Assembly (NCBI GenBank): GCA_023250195.1 | Contig: JAHFBF010000001.1 | Span: forward strand, 209,907 to 273,906 | Direction of reading: 5' to 3' | Origin: Candidatus Melainabacteria bacterium | Lineage (GTDB): Bacteria; Cyanobacteriota; Vampirovibrionia; 2-02-FULL-35-15 | Length of the DNA stretch: 64,000 bases | Shown: in pieces, positions 44,668 to 53,421 of the stretch | Layout: each line of letters begins with the position of its first letter | How positions within the stretch are numbered: position 1 is the stretch's first letter | The notes under the pieces: generated by a model | What the model was told of the DNA's origin: nothing | Seen by the model: only the letters and a program-made list of their open reading frames with translations | Databases searched by the model: none | Made by a program: the position numbers and the translations under genes

Positions 44668-46003
44668 ATGATTTACCTTCTGTTAAAAAATTATATATCC
44701 TTTTTGCAATATCACTAGAAAAATCCCCTGAGTAATGGTCTATATCAACATAAAGTGGCTTTTTAACATTTTCCTGTATATCAGCAAGCCATAGGAAATT
44801 TTTTCCTAAATTGTTTTTTCTAATAAAGTCTTCCATAACTTCATAGCCATATTTGGAATAAAGAAACTTCCCAAAGCCTTTACCAGAAAAGATATGATAC
44901 TTTAAATCATATTTATACGTTGGGACGGGTTGCCAGATAAATAAAGTTTTTACATTATATGCACTTGCTGTATTTTCAATCGATTGTTTATTTGCAACAT
45001 ATTGCTTAATTACTTTTTTCAGCAGCTCTTTATCATCATATTTTTCTGCTGCTGTATCCGGCTGAACATCTGCAATCTTTTTTATATCTCTTATTATATT
45101 AATCAGCGGTAAATCAACAAGTAATGTCTTGCCTTTGTTATCAATGAATTTTCTCAATCTTTCAGTAAACAATGGCTCGTTGTCAAAATAATAAAAGTCA
45201 TTAAGACCATCTAGAAATATTGCTAAGTCAGGTATAAATCCTGAATTTACAAGCTCTTGAAAAAGAATTTTTTCCTGTGAAGAGAAATAGTTTCCACGAC
45301 CAAAATTATAGACATAGTAGGGGTGCGATTTATCACGTCCTGCTTGTTGAGATGAAAGCATTTCCTGCAGATATGATGCAATTGTTTGATCATCAGGTAC
45401 ACCATAATTAAACACTGTCGAACCTCCAAATAAAAATATATTCAAGTTTCTTGGATCTGGAGGCCATGGTCCTTGATCTTTTGTAAGCCTGAATCCTGCT
45501 TCATGAACATTTACAAACTTACCTTTAAAAGGTCTTTCCTTAAACTGTGTATAAGGCTCATAGACATACGGTCTTGACCAGGTTTCATATAAAAGCAGGT
45601 TTACGTCCCTCCCCATTAATGTAGGATAAATCTCATTTAGAGGTTTATTGTAACTAAAGAAAATCTGGCTTTTATAAAAACCTACATCTTTTATTACCCG
45701 ATATCCATATATAAACACATTTATAGAAGCAAATAATAAAAATACACTTAAAAAACTTATTGCAGTAAATTTATAAATATTGAAGATTTTCTCCGGTAAA
45801 AAATATTCTTTCTTAACTGCTATAAGAAATAATCCCAATGTAATTAAAATTAAATTAATTAAAATTATTGGTATCCTATAGTTAAGTTCTACAATTGCAT
45901 ATGGAGAAATAAATTTTTCCAGGAAAATTCTGTTTGTAAGAATTCCAAGAACAATGAAGGAGATCCCGATTATATATTTTATTTTTTTAAAATTGCTTTT
46001 CAT
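44654..46003 (-). CDS. SGNH-like protein with N-terminal membrane helices, long form
   Basis: 449 residues from ATG 46003; this start aligns with the two paralogues at 53422 and 57417 (443 residues each), whereas a longer frame would run deep into the SxtJ-like gene. Three hydrophobic helices fill about 1-110. Then come RPYVYEPYTQFKERPF, FGGSTVFNYG (S195 as nucleophile), FLDGLNDF (GxND) and DIDHYS (Asp-His pair). WQPVPTYKYDLKYH is shared by all three long forms. Probably an acyl hydrolase or transferase outside the cell. Overlaps the SxtJ-like gene by 17 bases. Confidence 0.82.
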   Translation of the reverse strand: MKSNFKKIKYIIGISFIVLGILTNRIFLEKFISPYAIVELNYRIPIILINLILITLGLFLIAVKKEYFLPEKIFNIYKFTAISFLSVFLLFASINVFIYGYRVIKDVGFYKSQIFFSYNKPLNEIYPTLMGRDVNLLLYETWSRPYVYEPYTQFKERPFKGKFVNVHEAGFRLTKDQGPWPPDPRNLNIFLFGGSTVFNYGVPDDQTIASYLQEMLSSQQAGRDKSHPYYVYNFGRGNYFSSQEKILFQELVNSGFIPDLAIFLDGLNDFYYFDNEPLFTERLRKFIDNKGKTLLVDLPLINIIRDIKKIADVQPDTAAEKYDDKELLKKVIKQYVANKQSIENTASAYNVKTLFIWQPVPTYKYDLKYHIFSGKGFGKFLYSKYGYEVMEDFIRKNNLGKNFLWLADIQENVKKPLYVDIDHYSGDFSSDIAKRIYNFLTEGKSYVVK

Positions 46004-46406
46004 AATCTGATTTTTCAAATGCAATTTTCTTTCTTGGAACCCAATAGCTACTGGCAGATTTATCAAACTTAAGATCCAAGAAATCTTTTCCACTTAACTT
46101 TGATATTAAACCAAGTGGAGTAATAACCAGATAAAATAAAATACTTAAAATAATTCTGGTCATTATTGAACCTAAAACCAGAGCTAAAGTCATCCATCCC
46201 TTATGAATTGGTTTTAAGAGAACTGGCAATACTAAACCAAAAAAGAGAAAAAAGGCTGCCAAAATAAAAAGATAGGAATAATAAGGTTTTTCCCTCCAGA
46301 AAAATAAGCCCCCTAATAAGCCAAAAACAATACCCAGAGTTATTCCAAACTTACGTAGTTCTATTTTTCCACTTTTAATACTTTTTATTTCGTCTAATAA
46401 ACTCAT
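45987..46406 (-). CDS. SxtJ-like small membrane protein
   Basis: 139 residues with three to four hydrophobic helices (about 22-37, 45-65, 70-88, 95-115). LRKFGITLGIVFGLLG, the GLVLPVLLKPIHKGWMTLA stretch and a tail ending in a DFLDLKFDKSASSYWVPR-type motif match SxtJ family proteins. Function unknown; the family is named after the saxitoxin cluster but is widespread in surface-glycan loci. SxtJ, SGNH and DUF5989 genes follow each other with overlaps and probably form one functional unit (inference from gene order). Confidence 0.78.
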   Translation of the reverse strand: MSLLDEIKSIKSGKIELRKFGITLGIVFGLLGGLFFWREKPYYSYLFILAAFFLFFGLVLPVLLKPIHKGWMTLALVLGSIMTRIILSILFYLVITPLGLISKLSGKDFLDLKFDKSASSYWVPRKKIAFEKSDYEKQF

Positions 46407-46411
46407 TCTTT

Positions 46412-46439
46412 AATTATCAATTGTCAATTATCAATTGTC
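46412..46439 (-). repeat. Heptamer array (GAYAATT)4 over a glycosyltransferase stop codon
   Basis: On the plus strand the units read AATTATC, AATTGTC, AATTATC, AATTGTC. On the coding (minus) strand they supply the codons D, N and the TGA stop of the gene at 46431, giving a KIDN C-terminus. Same class as the array at 29413. Confidence 0.72.
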
Positions 46440-48113
46440 AATTTTTTCCTTTTCACCTCTGAGTTTATATACAACGACCTGTGCTTCATTATTAAAACCA
46501 ATAGTTTCATATTGGTTATTAAGAATCAGAGAGCCTTTTATTATTAAATCCTTATTGTTTACAAAAAGCCAGTCAGTAGGTTTTAGAAACAAATATTTAA
46601 TTGGTTCTGGTAAAATTTTATTTACTTGTAAAAGCTGCTCATTTGTAGCATCTTTAAATACCTGTCTAATTGGGTAATCAGTAAGTGTTGTATGTAGTCC
46701 ATCATTGAAATAAATAAATCCGGGACTATCATCTTTTATAAAAGATCTTACCAATTCTGCATTATTCTTTGCTCTTATATGGTAGCCATTCCAAAGTACA
46801 AGCTGGGTATTTAACAGTGACAGTGACAATGGAAGAAAGTAAAAAATTAAAATAAATGATGGTATGACTTTGATTACAATAGGATGCTCTAAAGCAAAAG
46901 GTTTTGCATATTCAAAATGTGTCCTAAAAATAATAGCTATATAGCATAGAAATAATGGCAGTGAGTAAACATTATATCGCCACATGTTTTCATATGTAGT
47001 AGAAAATAAAAAGTTAAAAATTAAATTAAAACTAATAATTGTTCCTAGTGTTAAACCTACAAATAGTTTTACTTCCGGTTTCAGCTTTTTCCAATAAGCA
47101 AAAGTTAAAACAATGGTTATAAAAGTTAAAAAGAAATACATTGCCAGATAAATTACATGAGGAACAAAAACAAAGACCTGGCTGGAAGGATGAGTATAGG
47201 CTATCGGATATATAAAGTAAGGGGCAACAGCATAAACAAAAAAAGTAATAATATTATTAATTGCATTTTGCAAGAAGTTATTTAAAAATCCACCTAGAAA
47301 ATCAGCATAAACCTGACTATATTCAAGTGCTGGTGAAAAGCTCATCATTGGCGCAACTGGAAGGAAAACAAATTTCTTTAGAATATAAAATAAAACAGCG
47401 AATATACCATAGCTTAAGGTAACAAACAAAAATAAAGGGATTTTTGTATTTAATTTTTTCCCACTAATCTTTGAATTATATGCAAACAGAATAAATATCA
47501 GTGCTCCAAAGAAAAAACCAACAAATAAACTTTTATATAACCAGATAATTAAAAAAGAAAGTGAAAACTTAAGTACAGTTATATAGTTAAAAGTCCCTTT
47601 AACATAATCTTTTAATATAAGATAAACAGCAAGGCAAAGCAAAAGACATCCCATCTGCTCCATCATTGCGCTGTCACATGTTTTTAATATTCCAGGGAAA
47701 AACAGATAAGAAATTGAAGTACAAAAAGCCAGTTTTCGATTATTTTCTGAAAGTAAAAGAAAAATAAGATAGATAAGAATACAAACGCCTAAAGCACAAA
47801 GCCACGTGGAAAAATACGCAACTTTAAGTGAAGCTCCAAACAATTTAAAAAAACCTGCAAGGTAAATAGAAAATATTGGGAAATTAATTAAGCTTGAAGG
47901 ATAACCATGCTTAATAAGTCCCATAATAGTATAAGTTCTGGAAGAAAAATCAAAATCAGCTGCAATGCCTTTTGCTGTTGACATGTAATTAACTTCATCC
48001 CACCCAAGTTTTTGCTCCAAAAAAATCTGGGCTAAAATATATACTACAAACCATATTAATGTTATTAATCCAATATAAATCCAGTTAGTTCTATTGATTT
48101 TTTTACTATTCAT
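46431..48113 (-). CDS. ArnT/PMT-like GT-C glycosyltransferase, copy 2
   Basis: 560 residues with about eleven to twelve helices. The first extracytoplasmic loop carries GWDEVNY (D39-E40), the usual GT39/ArnT catalytic site, followed by GLIKHGYPS and FPIFSIYLAGFFKLFG. The C-terminal part (from about 470) is soluble. It starts eight bases inside its paralogue at 48106. GT39-type enzymes use polyprenyl-phosphate sugars, which the two nearby GT2 proteins could supply. The last residues come from a heptamer repeat. Confidence 0.83.
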   Translation of the reverse strand: MNSKKINRTNWIYIGLITLIWFVVYILAQIFLEQKLGWDEVNYMSTAKGIAADFDFSSRTYTIMGLIKHGYPSSLINFPIFSIYLAGFFKLFGASLKVAYFSTWLCALGVCILIYLIFLLLSENNRKLAFCTSISYLFFPGILKTCDSAMMEQMGCLLLCLAVYLILKDYVKGTFNYITVLKFSLSFLIIWLYKSLFVGFFFGALIFILFAYNSKISGKKLNTKIPLFLFVTLSYGIFAVLFYILKKFVFLPVAPMMSFSPALEYSQVYADFLGGFLNNFLQNAINNIITFFVYAVAPYFIYPIAYTHPSSQVFVFVPHVIYLAMYFFLTFITIVLTFAYWKKLKPEVKLFVGLTLGTIISFNLIFNFLFSTTYENMWRYNVYSLPLFLCYIAIIFRTHFEYAKPFALEHPIVIKVIPSFILIFYFLPLSLSLLNTQLVLWNGYHIRAKNNAELVRSFIKDDSPGFIYFNDGLHTTLTDYPIRQVFKDATNEQLLQVNKILPEPIKYLFLKPTDWLFVNNKDLIIKGSLILNNQYETIGFNNEAQVVVYKLRGEKEKIDN

Positions 48114-49758
48114 GTTTAATTTTATTCAGTGGAGAACTCAATTTATAAACAACGATTTTATCCTCTGCATCAATCCCGTAAAAAGTATACCAGTTATCTA
48201 TTATTGGCTGCCCTTTTAAAATAAGGTCTTGATTCTGTTTGAACAAATTATTATTTGGATTAAGAAATAAAAAATCTATAGGAGAGGGTAATATTGAGTT
48301 TATCGTTTTAATCTGGTCATTTGATGCTTCCATGTATATTTCTCTTATTGGAAACATATCCCATGTAATATTTGTACCTCCAGTAAAATAAATAAACTGT
48401 GGAGTTAATTCGCTAATAAATCTTTTTACAATTTCTGTATTATGAGATATGTGTTTATAAGTAAGATTCTTATTCCAATCAGCTATAAAAAATGCAGTGT
48501 TGTAAAGTGGAACATATACAAAAAATATTAAGCTGAAAAGAATAAATGCAAATACTTGTTTGTATTTAATATTAAAGAAATCTTTATTAGCCCAAATTAA
48601 AACAGCAGATGAAATCAATAAAAGCGGTACATATCCAAGGTTATATCTGCATCGTGGACCCAAACTTGTTGGAACAGTTAAATTGAAAAATAAATTAAAC
48701 GCTAGTATGGAAATTACTGTAAAAACAATAAAAATCCTGTTTACCGATGATAGTTTCTTTCTGGAGAAAAATAAAAACCCAATTATATAAAACAATGTCA
48801 AAAAGAATACTCCAGATTCAAGCCACACTGGAGAAGCCAGGTAATAACCAGTAAATGTTTGACTATCAAGATATGTTTGAAATTTAGGGAAGTAGCCAAG
48901 AGTAATAATCTTATAGAGAACTCCTAAATTTGAAATCAAATTATGAATAGGAGATTTAAAGAATCCGCCATCAAAATCAGCATAAGTTCCATACACACCT
49001 TCCTGAAAACTCGAAAAATTCATAAGGGGTGAGAATGGAAGAAAAATAAACTTTTTAAATAAACAATAAATTATAACCACTGTTCCTAAATACTTAAACA
49101 ACAACATCCCAAATTTAGACTTATACATCATAAATATGATAGATAGAAAACCAAAAAATATTCCTATAAAAAAGGTTTTATAAAAAAACAATAGAACAGC
49201 CATTAAACCAAGCAAATAAGGATTAAGCTTTTCTTTTGAAAGATTTTTTAAAACAATCAAACTGCAGGATAAAACAAGTACACATGCCGGAATTTCCATC
49301 ATTGCAGAATTACATTGATTTATAATTCTTGGTAAAAACAAAAATGAAATTGCAGTACAAAATGAAAACAATTTTGCGCCGGAAGTATTTTCTTTAATTA
49401 AAAGCAATACTGTGAAATAAATTAATATAAGACTAACTAATCCACAAATCCATGTAGAAAAGCAGGCTACAGAAAAAGAGCTTCCAAACAACTTAAAGAA
49501 AATCGCCATATAAATGCAATGAAGAGGATAGTGTGTAATATGGTGAGGAAACCCATATTTAATAAGTCCTAAAACTGTAGTAGATCTACTGCTGAAGTCA
49601 AAGTTTTCAGCTATTCCCTTTGCACAGGCTAAATATTTGGCTTCATCCCATTCAAAGCTTTGATTTAGAAAACATAAAGATATTAAATATGTAATTAACC
49701 AGATAAGAAAAATTAGTGCCGGATAAAAAAGACTATGAGTTGCTGTTTTGCTTTTCAT
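48106..49758 (-). CDS. ArnT/PMT-like GT-C glycosyltransferase, copy 1
   Basis: 550 residues from ATG 49758 (MKSKTATHS); a start ten codons earlier is open but lies deeper in the upstream gene. FEWDEAKY (D38-E39) marks the catalytic loop, and GLIKYGFPHHITHYPLHCIYMAIFFKLFG closely parallels the downstream copy, so the two are tandem duplicates. The tail has YTGGTNITWDMFPIR against FNDGLHTTLTDYPIR in copy 2. Overlaps the GT2 gene by 26 bases. Confidence 0.83.
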   Translation of the reverse strand: MKSKTATHSLFYPALIFLIWLITYLISLCFLNQSFEWDEAKYLACAKGIAENFDFSSRSTTVLGLIKYGFPHHITHYPLHCIYMAIFFKLFGSSFSVACFSTWICGLVSLILIYFTVLLLIKENTSGAKLFSFCTAISFLFLPRIINQCNSAMMEIPACVLVLSCSLIVLKNLSKEKLNPYLLGLMAVLLFFYKTFFIGIFFGFLSIIFMMYKSKFGMLLFKYLGTVVIIYCLFKKFIFLPFSPLMNFSSFQEGVYGTYADFDGGFFKSPIHNLISNLGVLYKIITLGYFPKFQTYLDSQTFTGYYLASPVWLESGVFFLTLFYIIGFLFFSRKKLSSVNRIFIVFTVISILAFNLFFNLTVPTSLGPRCRYNLGYVPLLLISSAVLIWANKDFFNIKYKQVFAFILFSLIFFVYVPLYNTAFFIADWNKNLTYKHISHNTEIVKRFISELTPQFIYFTGGTNITWDMFPIREIYMEASNDQIKTINSILPSPIDFLFLNPNNNLFKQNQDLILKGQPIIDNWYTFYGIDAEDKIVVYKLSSPLNKIKHE

Positions 49759-50623
49759 TGAAGACCTTTTTTTTAAGCAAAAGAGCAATTAAGCCCAGTG
49801 AAAAAGTATAAAGTGCAATGCCCTGTAAAATAACAAACCCAATCACTCCAAGAGGACTACTAAGAATATCAGTAAAAAGAGAAGTTAGCAAAACAAGTAA
49901 ACCAAGCCCACTAATTAATCCTGAAATAAGCATAAAAATTTTAATCGGGTTATATAAAGCAATAGTTTCCACCAATATCTGTGCAGAGCGCATTATATCT
50001 CTTAAATATTTGACTTTTGATCTTCCAATTCTTGGTCTATATTCAATCGGATGGTAATAAACTGACAATCCCTCAAGGATAAAAATTAATGTGGTTGAGA
50101 GTGAAAAAGAGAATCCACTGGAAGTATTAACAAAGTACTTAATTATTACATCTTTCCTAAATGCTCTTAAGCCGGAATTTACATCAAGTATTTTTTCACC
50201 TGCAACAAACTGAGCAATTTGCTTAAATAAAATTCTTGAAAGTTTTTTTACAAAAGGATCAAAGTCTTTTAGATTATCTCTTTTACCAATCACCAGGTCA
50301 TATCCTTCTTCAAGCTTCTTCACCATAAGCAGGATAGATTCAATCGGATAAGTACCATCAGCATCAGTAATAACAATAATTTCACCTGATGCTGCCATAA
50401 TGCCTTTTTTTATTGAAAACCCGTAACCTTTATTATATGGATTTCTAACAAGTTTTATATCTTTTCTGTTTTTTAAAATTTCATATGTACCATCAAATGA
50501 TCCATCATCTACAACAACAATTTCATAAAGCGTTTTGCCAAGCAAAAAATTAATCTCGTCTATTGTTCTTTCAATAGCATTTCTCTCATTAAAGCAGGGG
50601 ATTACAAGTGAAATTTTTTCCAT
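49733..50623 (-). CDS. Polyprenyl-phosphate glycosyltransferase (GT2, DPM1-like)
   Basis: 296 residues. VVVDDGSFDG (DDGS at 39-42) and ITDADGTYP (DADG at 87-90) bind nucleotide sugar and metal. VNSGLRAFRK is typical of the DPM1/GtrB branch. Two helices at about 235-290 anchor it. It should transfer a sugar from a nucleotide sugar to polyprenyl phosphate, making the donor for the neighbouring GT-C enzymes. Directly upstream of two ArnT-like genes. Confidence 0.85.
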   Translation of the reverse strand: MEKISLVIPCFNERNAIERTIDEINFLLGKTLYEIVVVDDGSFDGTYEILKNRKDIKLVRNPYNKGYGFSIKKGIMAASGEIIVITDADGTYPIESILLMVKKLEEGYDLVIGKRDNLKDFDPFVKKLSRILFKQIAQFVAGEKILDVNSGLRAFRKDVIIKYFVNTSSGFSFSLSTTLIFILEGLSVYYHPIEYRPRIGRSKVKYLRDIMRSAQILVETIALYNPIKIFMLISGLISGLGLLVLLTSLFTDILSSPLGVIGFVILQGIALYTFSLGLIALLLKKKVFNEKQNSNS

Positions 50624-50650
50624 AAGTATTGTTATTTATAACATGAATAA

Positions 50651-52348
50651 CTAAATTTTCTTATATATATAGCAGGTTTCAGGATTCTTTTTAGGAGTAA
50701 TTACATCAAAACTTCCACTCAAGTGATAGTTCTTCTCTAAAAATAAAGTAAGCCATTCTAAAAAAGGCTTTATTAAAGGTCGTAATGCTGGACTCATGTG
50801 AAGATATTTCGGAATAATTATTATTTGGGGGGGGGTTTCAATTAAAACTTTAGCTAGCTTGATAGCCCTGTCTTCCAAAATACTTTTTACAAGCAGGTGA
50901 TCAGAGAGAATTGAAGTCTGGCAGGATCTTTTTGCATATATATAAAGATTTGCAGAAAATATTGGAAAATTATCAAAAAAATTAAATACGTAAAATTTAT
51001 CTTTCTTATCTGGCAACTGACTATTAATCAAATCTGCAACCCACAATGCCAATATTCTTTTTTTAGGCAATGGTGAATAAGGAAAAACTACGGGATCTTG
51101 GAATGACTGTGGCTGAGAAAAAACACTTAAATCCAAATTAGGTTTAGCCAGCTTAAGATAAGTAGGAAATACTACAGCGATTCTCTGGATAAAAACAAGT
51201 GAAATAAGTAAGCAAATTAATATTCTGACAGATTTCATCTGAAAAATTTTTATAAATGAAAATAAATCCTTTAAAAGCAATGACAAAAAGATTGAAACAG
51301 CAGGCCAAACTAAGATGTAATAGTAAGAAGCATATTCACCGGGTGCAATTACAGCAAAGATATTTCCAATTCCCCAGATGCTTATAAAAGTCCAGAACAT
51401 CTGAGTAAAGTCATCTTTGATTCTTAGAATATGGCTCCTTACTAATCCCCATGCAAGAGATAAAAAAGTTAAAAAAAATAAAAAAAAGTTATTAAAAGAA
51501 TTGGTATCTCTGGTCATAAATTTCAATATATTTGACAAGAAATCCAATGGAGACTTAAGATAGCTTTTTGAATAGCTCCCTATTAAAAAAGAATTTTTCC
51601 AAAATGAAAGTGGCTCAGCACTTAAAGAGACAAGAACTAAACTAAACAGTAAAACACACATCAAAAAGCCAAGAGTAAAAAATGAAATATTAGATATGGT
51701 ATTTAAAAAATGTTTCTTTTGAAAGAAAAATAAATAAATACACCAACAGAATAAAGCAATAACAATAATAATTCCACTGGCTTTAGATGCAAAAGAAAAA
51801 GCAGCAAATATTCCGGCTAAAAAATATAAAAACTTGCTTTTATTTCCACTTGAAATATTTAATAAACATATTAAAGACCAGATAGAAAACAGTATACAGA
51901 AATACTCACATTCTAATGCAAATGCTGATTCAAACTCAAAATCCAGACCCCATCCACCTATAGGTGTCACTTGAAATAGTATAAAAAACAACACAGTTAA
52001 TCCAGAAAAAAAATCACTCTTTAATACAATTTTTCCCAAGTAAAAAAGAGAAATTCCAATTAAACACACTGTAAAGGTTTGAACAAAATGAACTGCAATT
52101 ATTGACCATGTACCAAAACCAAAAAGTTTTACAACTAATGCATAAATAAAAATAAAAAGGGGGCCTCTTATAAAATCAAATTTATGTGTGTCAAGCAAGT
52201 ACTGGCTAAAAACAAAGTAAAAACCCTCATTTGAGCTTGTACAGACAACTGAAAGATTAAATGGCAGTTTAACTAGACAGTAAAAAAGTAAGGAAGAAAT
52301 AAGCAAAATTAATCCTGATTTTCTTTTAATTAAACTTGTTTTAGACAT
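50651..52348 (-). CDS. GT-C-like polytopic membrane glycosyltransferase
   Basis: 565 residues with about ten helices. The first outer loop has SSNEGFYFVFSQYLL (E41) and FDFIRGPLFIF, corresponding to the acidic residue and the D-x-K/R-GPL segment of RgtA/GT39-like enzymes. The paralogue at 54750 has IETYYLSDGFLL and KGPLQIFFYAF at the same places. The soluble tail begins near 400. A nine-base homopolymer (50827-50835) codes for ETPPQ near the C-terminus; the frame is intact here. Lies between two GT2 genes in the operon. Confidence 0.75.
   Translation of the reverse strand: MSKTSLIKRKSGLILLISSLLFYCLVKLPFNLSVVCTSSNEGFYFVFSQYLLDTHKFDFIRGPLFIFIYALVVKLFGFGTWSIIAVHFVQTFTVCLIGISLFYLGKIVLKSDFFSGLTVLFFILFQVTPIGGWGLDFEFESAFALECEYFCILFSIWSLICLLNISSGNKSKFLYFLAGIFAAFSFASKASGIIIVIALFCWCIYLFFFQKKHFLNTISNISFFTLGFLMCVLLFSLVLVSLSAEPLSFWKNSFLIGSYSKSYLKSPLDFLSNILKFMTRDTNSFNNFFLFFLTFLSLAWGLVRSHILRIKDDFTQMFWTFISIWGIGNIFAVIAPGEYASYYYILVWPAVSIFLSLLLKDLFSFIKIFQMKSVRILICLLISLVFIQRIAVVFPTYLKLAKPNLDLSVFSQPQSFQDPVVFPYSPLPKKRILALWVADLINSQLPDKKDKFYVFNFFDNFPIFSANLYIYAKRSCQTSILSDHLLVKSILEDRAIKLAKVLIETPPQIIIIPKYLHMSPALRPLIKPFLEWLTLFLEKNYHLSGSFDVITPKKNPETCYIYKKI
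50827..50835. repeat. Nine-base homopolymer (G9 on +) in a GT-C gene
   Basis: C9 on the coding strand, encoding TPP near residue 505, in a tail with an intact frame. The only other run of this length noticed in the window is the one that breaks the SGNH gene at 33118. Confidence 0.8.
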
Positions 52349-52364
52349 ACTTAAAATTCAAACA

Positions 52365-53282
52365 TTACAAACCTGATGTTTTAGAAATTATATACAGAGG
52401 TCTTTTTTTAACTTCAGTAAAGGTTTTTCCCAGATAAATACCAAAGATTCCAAGGACAGTAATAATAATGCCACTTAAAAAATAAAGAGAAACAATTAAG
52501 CTACTCCAGCCAGTTACAGGAGAGCCAAAAATCAATGACTTAATAAAAACAAAAGCACCATAAATAAAAGCAAACAAAGACATGCCAAATCCTGTCGCAG
52601 CAGCAAACTTAAGCGGTTTATCAGAGTATGAAGTAATGACATCTACTGCAAGTCCAACCAGCCTCCAAAATGAATATGCACTCTTTCCTTCAAAACGTTC
52701 TGCATGCTCTACATCAATACTTGCTGTAGGAAACCCCATCCATTCAATCATGCCATTAAAGAATCTGTGCTGCTCTCTCATACTGCAATAGGTTTCTAAT
52801 ACTCTCTTTGAAAATATCCTATAGCCGGAGACTTGAATATCATATTTCATTCCTGAAAAATAATTAAATGCATTGTAAAAAATCCATGATGCTATTTTTC
52901 TTCCAAGGTTATCTTTTCTTCCAACTCTCCTGGCAAGAACCACATCGTAACCTTCAAGTGCTTTTTTATAAAGTCTCGGTATTTCTTCCGGCTGATCCTG
53001 CAAATCACAGTCCATAACTACAACCCAATCTCCCTTACAGTGATCAAGACCACAGGTAATCGCATAAAATTGTCCAAAATTTCTGCTTAGCTTAACACCT
53101 TTTACTCTTTTATCTTTTTTACAGTTTCTTTCAATACTTTCCCAAGCATTATCTGGGCTACTATCATCCACCAAAATAATTTCAAAATCTTCTGTTATTT
53201 TTGAAACTGAATCAATGATTCTTCTTACAAGTTCATCAACTATCTTTTCAGCTTTATAAACAGGGCTAACAATACTTATCAT
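52365..53282 (-). CDS. GtrB/ArnC-like polyprenyl-phosphate glycosyltransferase (GT2)
   Basis: 305 residues. LVDDSSPD (39-44), RNFGQFYAITCGLDH and DCDLQDQPEEI (91-96) are the full GtrB/ArnC signature. Two C-terminal helices span about 225-285 and end in the basic tail VKKRPLYI. It loads a hexose or aminosugar onto polyprenyl phosphate at the inner face of the membrane. First gene of the long minus-strand operon. GGAG ten bases before the ATG is one of the few plausible Shine-Dalgarno sites in the window. Confidence 0.9.
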   Translation of the reverse strand: MISIVSPVYKAEKIVDELVRRIIDSVSKITEDFEIILVDDSSPDNAWESIERNCKKDKRVKGVKLSRNFGQFYAITCGLDHCKGDWVVVMDCDLQDQPEEIPRLYKKALEGYDVVLARRVGRKDNLGRKIASWIFYNAFNYFSGMKYDIQVSGYRIFSKRVLETYCSMREQHRFFNGMIEWMGFPTASIDVEHAERFEGKSAYSFWRLVGLAVDVITSYSDKPLKFAAATGFGMSLFAFIYGAFVFIKSLIFGSPVTGWSSLIVSLYFLSGIIITVLGIFGIYLGKTFTEVKKRPLYIISKTSGL

Positions 53283-53333
53283 TTTTATATCGCTCCAAAC
53301 AAGCTAAGCTTGTATAGTAATCCTTCCGATTTA

Positions 53334-53364
53334 CGTCATTGGAGAAAGGGGTTTAGCAATGACG
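53334..53364. repeat. Inverted repeat in a divergent promoter region
   Basis: CGTCATTG and CAATGACG are exact complements around a 15-base loop. CGTCATTG/CAATGACG ends resemble widely scattered palindromic repeats of environmental genomes. A shorter palindrome CAAGCT-A-AGCTTG lies some 35 bases to the left. Could be regulatory or a mobile palindromic remnant. Confidence 0.5.
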
Positions 53365-53384
53365 AGTTGCAAAATTTTATTGGT

Positions 53385-53413
53385 TTGCCAATAAATCAGA
53401 CAAACCATATAAT
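53385..53413 (+). promoter_or_regulatory. Strong promoter, nearly leaderless, before a long SGNH gene
   Basis: TTGCCA (53385-53390; five of six), exactly 17 bases, then perfect TATAAT (53408-53413). The ATG follows after eight bases. This is the best promoter in the window. Confidence 0.7.
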
Positions 53414-53421
53414 ATCACTCT

